Assembly: GCF_001625215.2 (NCBI RefSeq)
Contig: NC_030384.2
Coordinates: 39,094,390-39,158,389, forward strand
Length of the DNA: 64,000 nt
DNA from: Daucus carota subsp. sativus
Lineage: Eukaryota; Streptophyta; Magnoliopsida; Apiales; Apiaceae
Direction of reading: 5' to 3'
The position numbers and the translations under genes were made by a program. The notes under the pieces are model-generated. The model was given only the letters and a program-made list of their open reading frames with translations, searched no databases and had not been told where the DNA came from. Positions 12,138 through 27,427 of this stretch are shown piece after piece. The first letter of the stretch is position 1; every line of letters starts with the position of its first letter.

Positions 12138-13592
12138 ATGGCAGATTCTAATTCAGGTATCAGAGAGATCGTGTTCTTCGATTTAGAAACGAATGTGCCT
12201 AAAAGAAGTGGAGAGCAATTTTGGATTTTGGAGTTTGGTGCAATTGTTGTTTGTCCGCGTAAACTTGTTGAGCTGGAGAGCTATGTAACGCTGATTAGGC
12301 CGGGTGATCTGTCGGTGGTTGCATTAAGGCCAGGAAGGTGTGGTGCAATTACGCGTGAAGCTGTTGCCAGTGCACCTTCATTTGAAGAAGTTGCAGACAA
12401 GATATTCAAGATTCTTGATGGCAGAGTATGGGCAGGGCATAATATTCAGAGATTTGATTGTGTGCGTGTGAAGGAGGCGTTTGCAAGTATTGGGAGGCCT
12501 GCGCCAGTGCCAGCTGGGATGATCGATTCCTTGGGAGTTCTGACGCAGAAATTTGGGAGAAGAGCTGGGGACATGAAGGTATGCCTGTTTAAATCTCTGC
12601 ACTGTAACAATTTAGGTAGGATTCAACTTAATAATACATTTCAATCATGGTTATATTGTGCTGTGCATATAGATGGCAAGTCTGGCAACTTACTTTGGGC
12701 TCGGACAACAGAAGCATAGGTAAGACAGATATTCATGGTTCGCTTGATTTTAAAGTGCTTTTCAACTAAAAGATGAATGAAATGCAAGAAATGTATTTCA
12801 CCATGACAATGTACATATACAGGAGCCTAGATGATGTGCGCATGAATTTGGAAGTCCTCAAACATTGCGCAACTGTTCTGTTTCTGGTATATTAATTAAA
12901 TCAAAACCATTCAGTATATTACATTAGTTTTTCGATGTCTGATAGAGTTTTCATATATGCAATGCATGTCACTATTTGATCCATTTGTGTCTGATCAGGA
13001 GTCGAGCCTTCCAAGTTTATTGAATGGAAGCTGGCATGATGGGCCAACTGTTCAAACCAGAAGCAGAAGTTTACTGGTATAGATTCTAACAATCTACTTT
13101 ATAAATTTTATAAACTGAGAAATTAGAAATACTAGGGATTGCATGTAATTATGTGATTTTCTTGATGAATTTTTGATTATAAATTGATAAATTTGTGCTG
13201 CATACTGAAGGACCCGAAAACATATAATAATTCTAGCACATTGAAAGATCAGCTGCATAAATCTTCAAATATGATCACAACAAGAAGACCGAGTAGCGAC
13301 TATGGTAAATTGCCATGCAGAGAGGAAGTTAGCAGGAAATCTCCTCCGGCTACAACACTTAATCATCATCAGAGACCTTTTCCCTACAGTACCAGGGGAA
13401 GTCTCAGAAAGGTATTGGTATCGTTTATTTATTGTGAACCGTATACTTTGATTGTTCAGACAAATACTTGTATGTTAGAGAGAAATTGAGTTGCTGATCC
13501 TCAATTATTTATAAATGCAGGTAACAGAGAGAGTGAAGATAAACCATGTTCTGAGTAATATTCTCAGGCATTCACATTCATTACTCAGATAG
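12138..13592 (+). CDS. NEN-type DEDDh exonuclease (short, NEN4-like form)
   Basis: Six exons: 12138-12578, 12673-12719, 12823-12886, 12999-13076, 13211-13411 and 13521-13592, giving 300 aa. The exonuclease domain fills residues 10-190. The DEDDh residues are visible: D15 and E17 in FFDLETNVP, D107 in AGHNIQRFD, and H162/D167 in HRSLDD. IDSLGVLTQKFGRRAGDMK and SLDDVRMNLEVLKHCATVLF are hallmarks of the plant NEN family, which acts downstream of NAC45/86 in nuclear breakdown during sieve-element differentiation. The protein is much shorter than NEN1/NEN2 and lacks their C-terminal region; the basic, Ser-rich tail from about residue 210 has no known domain. This suits NEN4. Substrate and expression are inferred from the family only. 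Confidence 0.88.
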
Positions 13593-14149
13593 CGGCGAGA
13601 ACCTATAAATATTTGGTTGTGGCAAGCTAATCATCTAATAGAGAGAAAGAAACCAGGATTTCTGAACTTCATAGAATTATTTTTACTTGGATATAAAGGA
13701 TTATGCAATGGAAGTGGCTCAAATCACTGTCTCTACTCTTGAAACTTGATGGAGATTGGTTTAATTGGTCTCCACCCCATTGATCTAACAGCGCAGACAA
13801 TAACTCATTCGTTAATTTATTTGCTTAATAGTTAATTGGTTATATTTTCTTGTAACATTGGGAAGAAAAAATATTCATGATTAACTGCTTGTGAGTTCTT
13901 TAAACTCATGTACATAGCTGAAAAAAACAACAAGATTTTTACTGTAAAGCATTTAAGGAAATTCATATATTCATGAAATACTGCCGGACCGAAAGGTATT
14001 GACCATCGCGCCAAAAACGACCATAAGTGAAGTAAGTAGGTACATGAGCAGTGCCCCAGAGTTAATAATAATTCGAAAACGTAAGTTTCAATTACAGAGT
14101 AGAGAAAAGAAACACATACAATTTTACATGCATCAGGGATAAAATTTCA
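13593..14149. other. NEN 3' flank
   Basis: No gene seen. Contains the probable 3' UTR of the exonuclease; no repeat recognised. Confidence 0.5.
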
Positions 14150-14359
14150 ATAGGTGGGATGGGAAGAATTGTTTGAGAAAGTGTCATGATTCTCCTGTGG
14201 TATAATACCCTGCTGCTGTTGCATCTTCCACTTATCAATCTCCTCGCTCAACAGACCTCTCTTTTCTTTCTCATCCCCATTGCTACTGTTTCTTCTACTT
14301 CTTCTCTTGGCTAATTCTTTTCCTTTCTTGATCAGATTCTCTGGCACGCTGAAACACAT
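14150..14359 (-). CDS. Possible small basic protein, about 70 aa
   Basis: A single uninterrupted frame starting at the ATG at 14359 (MCFSVPENLIKKGKELAKRR); the stop codon falls at 14147-14149. It is rich in Lys/Arg in the first half (RRSRRNSS) and Gln/Asn/Ser in the second, with no signal peptide or membrane segment. A TATA-like CTATAAG sits about 60 bp upstream on the same strand, which supports a gene. I recognise no family; the frame could also be chance in a low-GC spacer. Confidence 0.4.
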
Positions 14360-15244
14360 TTTCTTCACAATTGTGTTTCACACTTTCCGAGGCGTTTTCG
14401 ATCTTCTAAGATGCATTACTTATAGCCAAACTGAATCCAATTAAATATTGGTAATAATAATTAACGGAATTGACGATGTTATTAAGGAAATTAATCTGGA
14501 TCATCCTAGGTGCTAGTATCGTAAACTACAAACTTGGAGCATCCTTTCCCTTGTTTCAGCATATCTATCTGCTGTATCAGAGCATCTCCAACCATCTAAA
14601 ACTCTTGGCTAAAAGTTGAGTTGACATACTTAAAATAAAAAAATTTAGACAAGAGCTCTAAAAACTCAACTCCAACTATGCTCAGCTGTTGTATAAATTT
14701 AGCCAACCTCCTATAAATGGCTAAATTTGTCGAACATCTACATGTCTGTGAGAAAATCTATAGGAAGATTGTACATCATTTATTTATTTTGTTTCTAACT
14801 ACAAATTGACATTTTTTTTTGACAGCCTGGATCACGAGATTTCAATCCGGCTAAGAAGAATGAAGCTGTACCTATCCAACATTCCGTACCTTAATATTTA
14901 AGTTACATATATCTAATCACCCACTTGACTTGACCGTAAATCATATATTTACGAAGATCTTAAAAAATTTTTAGGCTACCCCATAAGAAAATATAAAGCA
15001 AAGCAAAGACAAGAAGATAACTCAAACTCGAGAGAGCATTCGGAACTTGACTGATAAGTGGTGAGAAATGTCCGACATTACATCCACACAACCACTGATA
15101 AGACACGAGGTCATACTACAAGTCTAGAACTAATTTAGAACAGGTAGGAAAAACGACATTAATCGAAAGAGTTCAAATTGCAAATGATCAAGAAACAATT
15201 CTGAGCAGATTTTTCTATCCCAGTTATTCGCGTTCATCTTCTGA
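14360..15244. other. Intergenic, MIPS 3' flank
   Basis: No gene recognised. A T-run followed by GACAGCCTGGATCACGAG at 14812-14838 resembles the poly(A)-ended 3' terminus of a non-LTR retroposon read on the minus strand. Confidence 0.4.
14418..14424 (-). promoter_or_regulatory. Possible TATA box of the 70-aa frame
   Basis: Minus-strand TATAAGT about 60 bp before the ATG at 14359. Supports, but does not prove, transcription. Confidence 0.3.
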
Positions 15245-18902
<3,658 letters not shown>

Positions 18903-19012
18903 GTTTACCAACTCCTGTCTCCCTCACTCTCGAATATAAGAAGCCTAGGGAGAGAAAGAAAGAAAGAGTTTTATGTTTGTGTGATGTCTTGAATTCCCTC
19001 ACAAGGTGCTTG

Positions 19013-19020
19013 TATATATA
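19013..19020 (-). promoter_or_regulatory. TATA box of the MIPS gene
   Basis: TATATATA, 111-118 bp upstream of the MIPS start codon, followed on the minus strand by a CT-rich leader (TTTCTTTCTTTCTCTCCC). Confidence 0.6.
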
Positions 19021-19997
19021 GCCAAAACTTATGTTGTGGGTGTCAAATCCGATTGTTCCAGATTTTCTTAATTAGATGTGGTATATTAAATCTGGTTCAC
19101 AATATATAATGAATGAGAGAATTATTAAATATCAATTTTCATGTAAGTGGCTAAAAATGATTCCGTGACACGTATTTTCGGGGTGGTCGTATTTAATTCT
19201 GATTTTGAAATTTATCAGAATTTTGGAATCTGGTTACAGCATTTAAAACGGGTTATGATTGCTGGCTAAATTTGAAAAAGTTTATTGAATTTGCTGGACA
19301 ATGTGCTTTGAAGACATTGACTAGATTGGCTGGTTATAATTTAAAAAAAAAATACGATATTAATATTTTATATTATATAAATAAAATATATCACTTCAAT
19401 ATGATAATAAATAATATGTAATCTTCTTATAATGACTCTAGAGTTTCGATAAATATAGTCACGCAAAAAAAGTTTACTAAAATTATTGATAAGAGGTGGG
19501 GTTAGTTGGAGTGTGATATTTTCAAGACATTGATTATATTTTTTATTTTTCGTATGTCAACTCATTTTTTAGCTAAAATTTTTTCATGGTTGGAGTTGCT
19601 TTTAAAATTTAAAATTACCCTACAAAATTTGGTGGCGTACAATCACAGTATTAAATCATACTTAAAATTCCCATGACAATCAATTGAAAGTATTTTAAAT
19701 TCATTAAAATCTGATATTATTCGTATACTCATAAATTTTTCAGATTTTATAAATACTGGATTTTCGAAAATTATTCAATGTATTTCTATCCTTTCTGAAA
19801 TCCCACTAGAATCGAATGAGATTTTGAAATATCATGCTTAAATCTTAAAGATTATACACCAACTTTTCGATATTTATTTAGAGATAGCTTGATATCAAAA
19901 TAAGATACGCCCTAATAAAATTCATGAATGATATATAATTCGTTAAAACATTGAATTCACCCGCTTTAAGATATATATATTTCGAGATAAGCTTAAT

Positions 19998-20051
19998 GAA
20001 CGGGTATTCACATTTTTTTTTTTTTTTTTGACAGAACGGGTATTCACATTT
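19998..20051 (-). mobile_element. Minimal retroposon insertion: poly(A) tail between 18-bp target duplications
   Basis: GAACGGGTATTCACATTT occurs at 19998-20015 and again at 20034-20051. Between them lie only a run of T and GACA (20016-20033), i.e. TGTC plus poly(A) on the minus strand. That matches the terminus of the LINE fragment at 27428, which ends TTTTGTC plus poly(A). Confidence 0.7.
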
Positions 20052-20314
20052 GAATGATCTTTCTTATAATTTCTTAATAAATTTATTCTTAAATAGTGTC
20101 TTTATTAATCTAAAATGTGCATCACATAAACTAAAATTGTGAATTACGTTAAAGGTTTTGTGTTGTAAATTAGTTATAAAATTTCTAGCAATATCCAACC
20201 CGAATTTAAAATGTTTAAAAAATATGATATTGTTCAATTAAGATCGTATAAAATTCACTAAAATTTGATAGTATTTTAAAATCAAAATTTTGAAAATTTA
20301 TTTATACTTTACAT

Positions 20315-20745
20315 CTGTAACATCCCACGTCACGTCAATTAGTTAAAGAGTATTTGGGCCTTTATAAACACAAGCAAATAAGTTATGTATATTAATTTGC
20401 TAGCATTTTTTGGCCGACCTGATGTATATCAATTTGCTATCACTTTTGGGTCGACTTGTGGTGGGTTGTTGGTTCCGGTATGCATCTAATATTTGTGGGC
20501 TTGGGATATTATAACACCTCCTCTTATATGCTAGACGTCCTCGTCGAGCCCACAATCAAACTTACGAAACCCCGACGGTGTCTGGTCGGATATTGTTCTG
20601 ATACCATTTATAACGTCCCAAACCCACAAATAGATGTACGCCGGAATTTTCATAATATTGATAACCATCCCAGTTACACTGAGAATTGTTGTAATATTGA
20701 TAACCATCCCGATTACACTGACTTCGATATAACAAAATTTTCTAA
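20315..20745. repeat. Probable LTR-retrotransposon relic
   Basis: TGTAACATCCCACGTCAC (about 20316) and ATAACGTCCCAAACCCAC (about 20619) look like related ends about 300 bp apart. TTCTGATACCATTTATAACG is the complement of a TGGTATCAGA primer site (initiator Met tRNA) on the minus strand. A 45-bp direct repeat (AATATTGATAACCATCCC...GATTACACTGA) follows at about 20655-20725. No protein-coding remnant seen. Confidence 0.35.
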
Positions 20746-21330
20746 GTTAAGATTGGTTAAGTCGTATTTTCGTTCCAGTATATCAGAAGGATATGCTTGT
20801 AAATTTTGATTTTGAAAACTTAATTAATCATTTTTCTAGTAAAAATATGAGAAAATAAATATTTAAGATATGAGTTATTATAAAAGGATAAAAAAAATTA
20901 TAAGCATACCAGACATCTTGCGACTCAGAATCGGTCCTGTACTCCTGAATATACCATTTCGTTAGCATGTGGTGATGAATCAATATGTGCTTGGAGAATT
21001 ATTTTTTCTTAATCAATTTGCCTCATAATGTATCATACCATACCGATACCAACAAGATTCACATATATATAGATGAGGTGATGGCAAATTCAAAATTAAG
21101 TGTACGATGTCATGCCGCGTGGAGATATAAACATAGTGACGCGTGGCACTCGTGCTTGCATGCAAAGTGGTCTTGTGCTAGTGTTACTTTATGTGTCACT
21201 TTAAAGAACCATCTGGTGCTTCCTAGTGAGTTTATCTCATGACTAAATACGTACAAAATGGGCTGGGCCGGACCTTGAAATCCTGTACGTGCAAGAGAAT
21301 GCAGAAGTAAACAATAATGGAAGTTCCAGG

Positions 21331-22201
21331 CAGGCCTGTTCGCGAACCGAGCTGTTCGCGAACAAGCTCGTGTTCGGCTCGTTAAGAACTCGTTCGGCTC
21401 GGTTCGTTTATAAAATCGAGCTCGAGCTCGAACTCGAAAATCTGTTCGTTAAGCAAAACGAGCTCGAGCCGAGTTTCAGTATGTTCGGCTCGAGCTCGGC
21501 TCGTGTTCGGCTCGATCTCGTTCGGCTCGAACTCGCTCGTTAAAAGCTCGATAAATTATGAATTGTACCCAGAATATTTTTATAATACTATACCTTTCTA
21601 ACTTCTGGACTTAGCCGTTTAGGATATCATCTCAAGATTTAGAGAAGAAAGATACAATCATCCTCTATATCAACGCACTTACTTGCTTCCATGCTTCCAG
21701 ATCGCTAAGTGTGTTAGTCAAATGCTTCCAGATGCATTCCATTAACACCCTGCAGATCATAGTAGTTTGGATTCTGGGTAAACCTCTTGTACAAGAATGC
21801 CCGAGTGAGGTTATTTGGCTTGCTTGTAGTGACGTGAACCACCACCTGGTTTTTGAATCTGAGATTGGTTTTGGGGATATAAGAACTACGGATTGAGAGA
21901 TTAGGGAACGAATGAACCCCTGAGTATAGTATATGTTTAGGTTTTTTGATTGTTGGGCTGGGCTAATGTTATGTGTAATTGTTGTATTTTAACGAGCTGT
22001 TCGATAACACAACAAGCTCGACTCGGCTCGAATTTGTTCGCGAACAAGCTCGTGTTCGGCTCGTGAGGTAACGAACTCGAGCTCGAACATGTTTTTTTGT
22101 TCGGTAAGAAAGCTCGGCTCGGCTCGGTTCGTCAGAGAAAAAATAAAAACTCGGCTCGTTTACGTCAAAACTCGGCTCGACTCGGTTCGTGAACAGCTCT
22201 A
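21331..22201. mobile_element. Non-autonomous hAT-like element with long GAGCCGAG-rich inverted ends
   Basis: The ends AGGCCTGTTCGCGAACCGAG and, inverted, AGAGCTGTTCACGAACCGAG each continue into about 200 bp of GAGCTCGAGCCGAG-type sequence pointing inward. The central part is unrelated AT-rich DNA. Near-duplicates AGTTCCAG (21322-21329) and ACTTCCAG (22203-22210) flank it, one base out from the ends and with one mismatch, consistent with an old 8-bp target duplication. Open frames here are products of the skewed repeat. Same family as 49750-50500. Confidence 0.65.
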
Positions 22202-22505
22202 GACTTCCAGCTACGATGGTCATGCAGGACTCATGGAATAGAAAATGATGATAAGATATCTTATAATATATCTAGTTTGTATTATAATTTGGCAGATATA
22301 AGATTGGATGTTTTAAGAATCATTTGGATGTTTTAAGAATCATCGGAGATGTACATTTCTTCCCCTATTACACAGTTTATGTCATAGTTCCAGTTCATTG
22401 ACAACGACCCCTTAACTAAAATGATACTAAAAATGTCAAAGAATTTTTCGGAGATAAATTAAACAATGATTTTTCTATCTATTCTGAGTTAATGACTAAT
22501 TATTA

Positions 22506-22741
22506 CTCCCTCCGTCCCATCAGGTTCTTTACGTTATTTTTTGGCACGCATTTTAAGGCTCCTATAAAGTATACTTATATTTTATATATAATTTTTAAAA
22601 AAAATCTTGAAAAAAAGTTTGATGTCTAAATTTTTATTCAGAAAAAAAATAATTTTAAAAAATATTATTCAACTATCCTTTATAAAAGCCTCAAAATGCG
22701 TGCAAACAGTGAACGTAAACTACCTGGTGGGACGGAGGGAG
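22506..22741. mobile_element. Stowaway-like MITE, well preserved
   Basis: Left CTCCCTCCGTCCCATCAGGT and right reverse complement CTCCCTCCGTCCCACCAGGT differ at one base. TA duplication at 22504-22505 and 22742-22743. Shares GCACGCATTTTAAGGCTC with the 8577 element. 236 bp. Confidence 0.9.
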
Positions 22742-23710
22742 TAGTTATATGTCGAGATTTATGACGTTTTCAAGGACATCAAATGAACTTTGCATATCTT
22801 TTAAATATTTTATAAATATTTTTCAGCTTTCTAAATTACTCTATAATGACAAAAACTGTCAAAAAAATAGAAAGGATATGTACCCCGTGCACGTGAGCAG
22901 GACATTATAATTTGACCCTTCTAGCCTAATGCGAAATAACAGAAAATAACAGTCACTGGCCGGGAGGTCACCGAAAGTTTAACAAATCTCATGGCTAGAA
23001 ACATATGCAAGAGCTTGAGAGGCTTAACATGAGCTCTAAGCTAGCTGATATATGAAGAAGATTGAGGGCATGTAGCCTGTGAGAAGTTCGAACACACAAG
23101 TTTTTGTTAAGTAGCTTAAGATATTTTATTCTGGATCGTGTGGTGAACCAAAAGTTCCAATCAGCAAATTTTTGTTAAGATTTTACTGGTATTGAGGATC
23201 GATTCAAATAATATCTTAATGTTAGAGAAAGTTTATAACTGGTGTTAAACCGTCTTTCAAAATTTTGATATCATATATTGAGAAACAATTCATCTAACAT
23301 TCTGTGATATTATAGAAAGTGTAAAATTAATCTTATCTTAATCCTATAGTACTATATTTCAACAAATGTTAAAAATAAAATTGGAAAATATCAATCTTAT
23401 TTAAATTTTAGAATATTATACATGCTTCCGCAATCACGAAACAAAGTATTAATTATTTAATAACTAACTAGATAATCTCGAAAATTTAATCAGTTTAACG
23501 AGTTACACGTACAACAACTGTCAATGATGATAAATTAGAATTAATTATCGATTTTTCAAAAAGATAATCACAACATTTCATCTCTGGGATCAGCTCACCT
23601 TACCATTTGCCAGAGCTTAATCAGGTCACCGTCACATTTAGGTCAACAATCATTATTGTCAAGTCTATACAAAAGGCATACGTAGAAACATATGAACATG
23701 TAGAGATAAT

Positions 23711-24637
23711 TTATGCAGCCGCGAAGGTGCCGGGCTTGGCGGCAGCAGGATCCGAAGAGCGCGAGCAAGCTGCGGGGGAGTGGTCAAGAATTTGAAGAGA
23801 AAACACATCATCATCATCTTTGGCAAGTGAAGGTGGAGGAGACTGTGTGATGGACTCTTTTCTCTCGTCATCTTCCATTTGTTCTTCCCTACATTCTACA
23901 CTACAATATGCTGTGTCTCCCCTGTTGTACGTTAGCAGCCAGCCAGCCAACAATTTTATCAATTATTTCACTTTATATAGTTCACTCTTTCTAATAATAA
24001 ATAAATTATCAGGAGTGCAGAAAAATCCAATATTGCGCGCTAGCTAGCTACTTATTTTCTCCTCATCTTATCTACTTGTTGTCCAGCACTATGTGTGATT
24101 TGCATGGTCGAACGGTGAGTACTGCAAATAGATGGACATACATCTGCATGCTATCCTTAATCATATCCATATCATAAGACAACCTATTTTTGCAAGAATG
24201 CATAAAAATTTATTGACGATTCCCAGACATCAGTGATACCATGGACTTGTGCACTAACATCATCAACCGATTAATTTGTGAACATTTATTTTTTTAAACC
24301 GTGTGATTTTTTAGAATGAATATCTAATTTAAAACGGAAGAAATAAATAAAGAGGTGGCTACCTGTACATGAAAATATCACGGGCTGGTGGCAAACGGCG
24401 TTGGCAGAGGCCACAAGTGGTCAAGAAACTCACAGGATTGTCGTAATAATTTTGTGGAGTAGGAATGTTGATACTCCTCCTCCTCATCCGAGTATATTCT
24501 CTGGGTGACTCCACAGATGACTCACCCTCGTCGCTCTTCTTCTTCTGCTCATTTTGGGATGGCTTCACCGCAGTGAGATTAACGGTGATTTCGGTGAGGC
24601 TGGTGGTTCTCCTAAATTCCTTCCTTCCGGTCCCCAT
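23711..24637 (-). CDS. FCS-like zinc finger (FLZ, DUF581) protein
   Basis: Two exons: 24363-24637 and 23711-23921, giving 161 aa. The FLZ domain straddles the intron at about residues 79-112: FLTTCGLCQRRLPPARDIFMYR then GDTAYCSVECREEQ, with all four zinc-binding Cys (C-x2-C, C-x3-C). The family acts as adaptors that bind the SnRK1 kinase through this domain, linking energy and stress signals; location is usually cytosol or nucleus. The N-terminal half is Ser/Lys-rich (TSLTEITVNL motif), the tail acidic (KDDDDVF) and Ala/Pro-rich. The start chosen (MGTGRKEF) is the first ATG in frame. The intron position inside the FLZ domain is typical of the family. Confidence 0.92.
24267..24345. repeat. Truncated copy of the 3934-4176 MITE right half
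   Basis: ATTAATTTGTGAACATTTAT, ACCGTGTGATTTTTTAGAAT and GAATATCTAATTTAAAACGG follow the same order as the right part of the 3934-4176 element. The left half and the terminal AGGGAG are missing. It lies inside the FLZ intron, close to the exon 1 donor. Confidence 0.7.
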
Positions 24638-24857
24638 GAACAAGTTTGGACTAAGAGAGGGTCAAAGCATTGAGATATGTGGACTTGTGGGGGATTGTAA
24701 GGTGGTGAGTGGTTACAGATAAATACGAAGGCAGGGTGCTATCACTTCATCTTGGCCGTAGCTTTTGTTTCTCAGATCTTGACACTTGTCACCTATGACC
24801 TGCAATTATTTTGCTCTTGTTTTTTATAATGATTTTTTAATTTCATTCATTTTTTAA

Positions 24858-25780
24858 AGATGGTGATATTTGCACACCCTAAATTGATTGTTGCACACCC
24901 TTTAGTGATCATTTGATTAAAATAATCCCCCTTTTTGATTTTAGCCTTTACCTGTTAAGGTGCGAGATAAGGGTGTATACGGTTCAGATTGGGCGGGTTG
25001 CACATAACTTATTGACCCAACACAATAAAATCGGGTTCTCAAAATTTCAACCTAAATCGAATCGTATAAATTTGTAACCCAAAACAATTTGTAGTACTTT
25101 GGTTGGGAGTAGTTTGGTTGAGTTAATAAATATAATAATCGCCGGTATCAAATAGGTCTTCAACATCCAATATTTTAAACTAAAAATTACTTTAACAAAC
25201 TTGTCAAAGACATAAAATTGAATTCAGTTAAAAAAATAAGTATTAACATAAATAATGAACAGTTATATTCATGAATGTAATCTCATATTCTCATTCATGT
25301 TTGTTTTCCATTTAAATAAAAAAAATTAAGATCATAAATATATTTACGTAACAAACAAACAATAAATTTAATCTCATGTATATTTAAATATCAAACGAAA
25401 ATTACTATATTAAATTTAAAGACAAACAAATATAATAAATTAATTGAATTAGGCTAATATGTGTAATGTGATGGGATTGATAAATTTGATATGTTCTCAT
25501 ATTTTTCAATCGCGTTGGGCTGTATCGGTTTATAAAACCCGAAACCCATGTTCAACCCAACTAAACCGGGTTAATGCTATTTCAATCCAATTACTAATCG
25601 GGATAAAAAATTTCGGATTGGATTGGACGAAATATGATCAGTTTGGATCGGGTTGGTCGGTTTCATCAATCCGCGCACACCCCTATACAAGAGAGGTATT
25701 TGATAGAGGTTATATTAGTCATACAAAAATACAAGGTGTGCAACTATCAATTTAAGATGTGCAATTATCACCCCTTTTTT
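24858..25780. mobile_element. Inverted-repeat element, probably two nested transposons
   Basis: Outer ends: TTTGCACACCCTAAATTGAT at 24870 pairs with the inverse of ATCAATTTAAGATGTGCAAT at 25748; about 45 bp match. Inner ends: AGGGTGTATACGGTTCAGAT near 24970 pairs with the inverse of ATCCGCGCACACCCCT near 25685 and continues into GGGCGGGTT / CGGGTTGGTCGG. The inner ends resemble those of non-autonomous hAT elements. No transposase remnant. Confidence 0.5.
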
Positions 25781-26478
25781 AATATGCGATATGATTTCAG
25801 ATATATCTATCCATAATTGCGATGTTGAAGCTATTATTATTTCTCCGCCTCTCTCATCAAAACGTTTCAATTATTAGCAAATATTCTTTACTCTCAGGTC
25901 CTGGTTTCTTATTATCAAAGATGATGCAATTGATACTATAACTCAGCAACGAGTGCTAGGAAGGGTTCGGAGAAAATTGAGTAAGTTCTCTAATACAATT
26001 CCAGAAGAAAATGAGTGAGTAGGTTTTCTCTGCAATAGAAGTTCAAACTTTAATTTAGCCGATAGTGAAATATAGAAAAAAAAAAAAATATAACTGATTA
26101 ATATAATCAAACAAAATATGATTCATATTTTATTCCTTCATTTAAATCATTCGGCCCAGTTAAACAGTGTTGGACAATGGTTAGATGGCCGAAATGTACA
26201 GTTGTGGACATCAATGGTTTCTTATGCCATGCTCCAAACAGGGAAGAAAACAAGTGAAGAGAAAATAAATTTATGTAACCCTCGTTCCTATTTGTTCTTC
26301 CAAAATTTTTTAAAGAGAGAAAAGCACATTCAAATATAACATATTTTCACTCCAAAACTTTCAGTTTAAAAGTGGAGTGAAAGTGAAAATTCATTTACTT
26401 TCACTTACATTCATTTGTGTTCTCTTGAAAAAAACTCGGAAGCAGTACCTAAAACAAGAACAACCAAGTGAAAAGTTA

Positions 26479-26714
26479 CTCCCGCCGTTTGATATGTTGA
26501 GACTGTTCATAACAGACGATAAATTACTAATTTATGTTTAATCTATAAAATTAAATATATTCATTAGTGATCTTGCTGTATTTGTATTTACGATTTTAAT
26601 ACCGTGAAATTTTTATATTTACTGCTAATACGAAATTAAAAATATTAACGATCAAAACGTGTGTTGACAAACGTGATAAAGGAAAACATGAAAAGTATTA
26701 TGGGATAGAGGGAA
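26479..26714. mobile_element. Stowaway-like MITE, diverged
   Basis: Left CTCCCGCCGTTTGATATG and right reverse complement TTCCCTCTATCCCATAATAC, flanked by TA at 26477-26478 and 26715-26716. 236 bp. Weak interior pairing. Confidence 0.55.
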
Positions 26715-27427
26715 TATTTTTTTTTATCTTACATGATTTATGAAATTTTTAATTTGAACGAAAATTCAAATTACCTACTTATACTACAAATTAAAATACA
26801 TCGCCAAATTTAAACTATATTCAAATTATGTCGTCGACATTCTTTTCTTATCTAATAATATTCTTAACACCCATATTTCATGTGTACAATTTTATGAGAC
26901 TGAGAGAATAATATACTAATAATATTATATAAATAAAATTTTAATTTAAAATACCTTAATCCACGAGACCGCTAAACAAAAGAGTTGAGATACATGTACG
27001 TTGAATTATTATCACCATTATTGCGTTGTTTTGCCATAAATTTGAATCTTAGGTGATATCGATGTTCTTTTATGCACGGCTACAAAGAGACATCATGATT
27101 ATTCCCACTTTAATTTCGTTGCCCCAACTGTATTTTTATATAAGGTGTTATACTAAAGCAGGAAAAGAAATTAGAATCACACTCGACTTTACCATCCCGT
27201 TAAATTAAAAAGTTTTGTATTTTCTTCTTCAAAATTACAACTGTAAATATGATAAAGGTGACATGTAAGCATTGTCGTATTTAACCCATGTGTATTAAAT
27301 GTGAAAATAAATACCAAATATATATGATAATATCTCGAAAACGTATGAATAAATATTCTTTTAACAGATTTTTCATATATTTATATATATATATTTTAAT
27401 GACAGGTAGATTAAGTCGACCCATTTT

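Larger units (their letters stand above)
18903..23710. other. Repeat-rich intergenic region, MIPS to FLZ
   Basis: No host gene recognised. From left to right it contains MIPS promoter sequence, a minimal LINE-type insertion (19998-20051), a probable LTR-retrotransposon relic (20315-20745), a hAT-like element (21331-22201) and a Stowaway MITE (22506-22741). The rest is AT-rich unique sequence. Confidence 0.65.

Noticed and set aside
20456-20809. 117-codon open frame
   Set aside because: It runs through the retrotransposon-like relic, includes a 45-bp direct repeat, and shows no protein family or codon pattern of a gene.
21289-22223. Leu/Glu/Arg/Ser-rich frames of about 84 codons on both strands
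   Set aside because: They are translations of the GAGCTCGAG-rich arms of the hAT-like element, not genes.
23607-24722. Plus-strand frames opposite the FLZ gene
   Set aside because: They are antisense shadows; the minus-strand FLZ exons carry the zinc-finger motif and correct splice sites.
25459-25816. 98- and 60-codon frames
   Set aside because: They fall in the inverted arm of the nested element and have no protein similarity that I can recognise.
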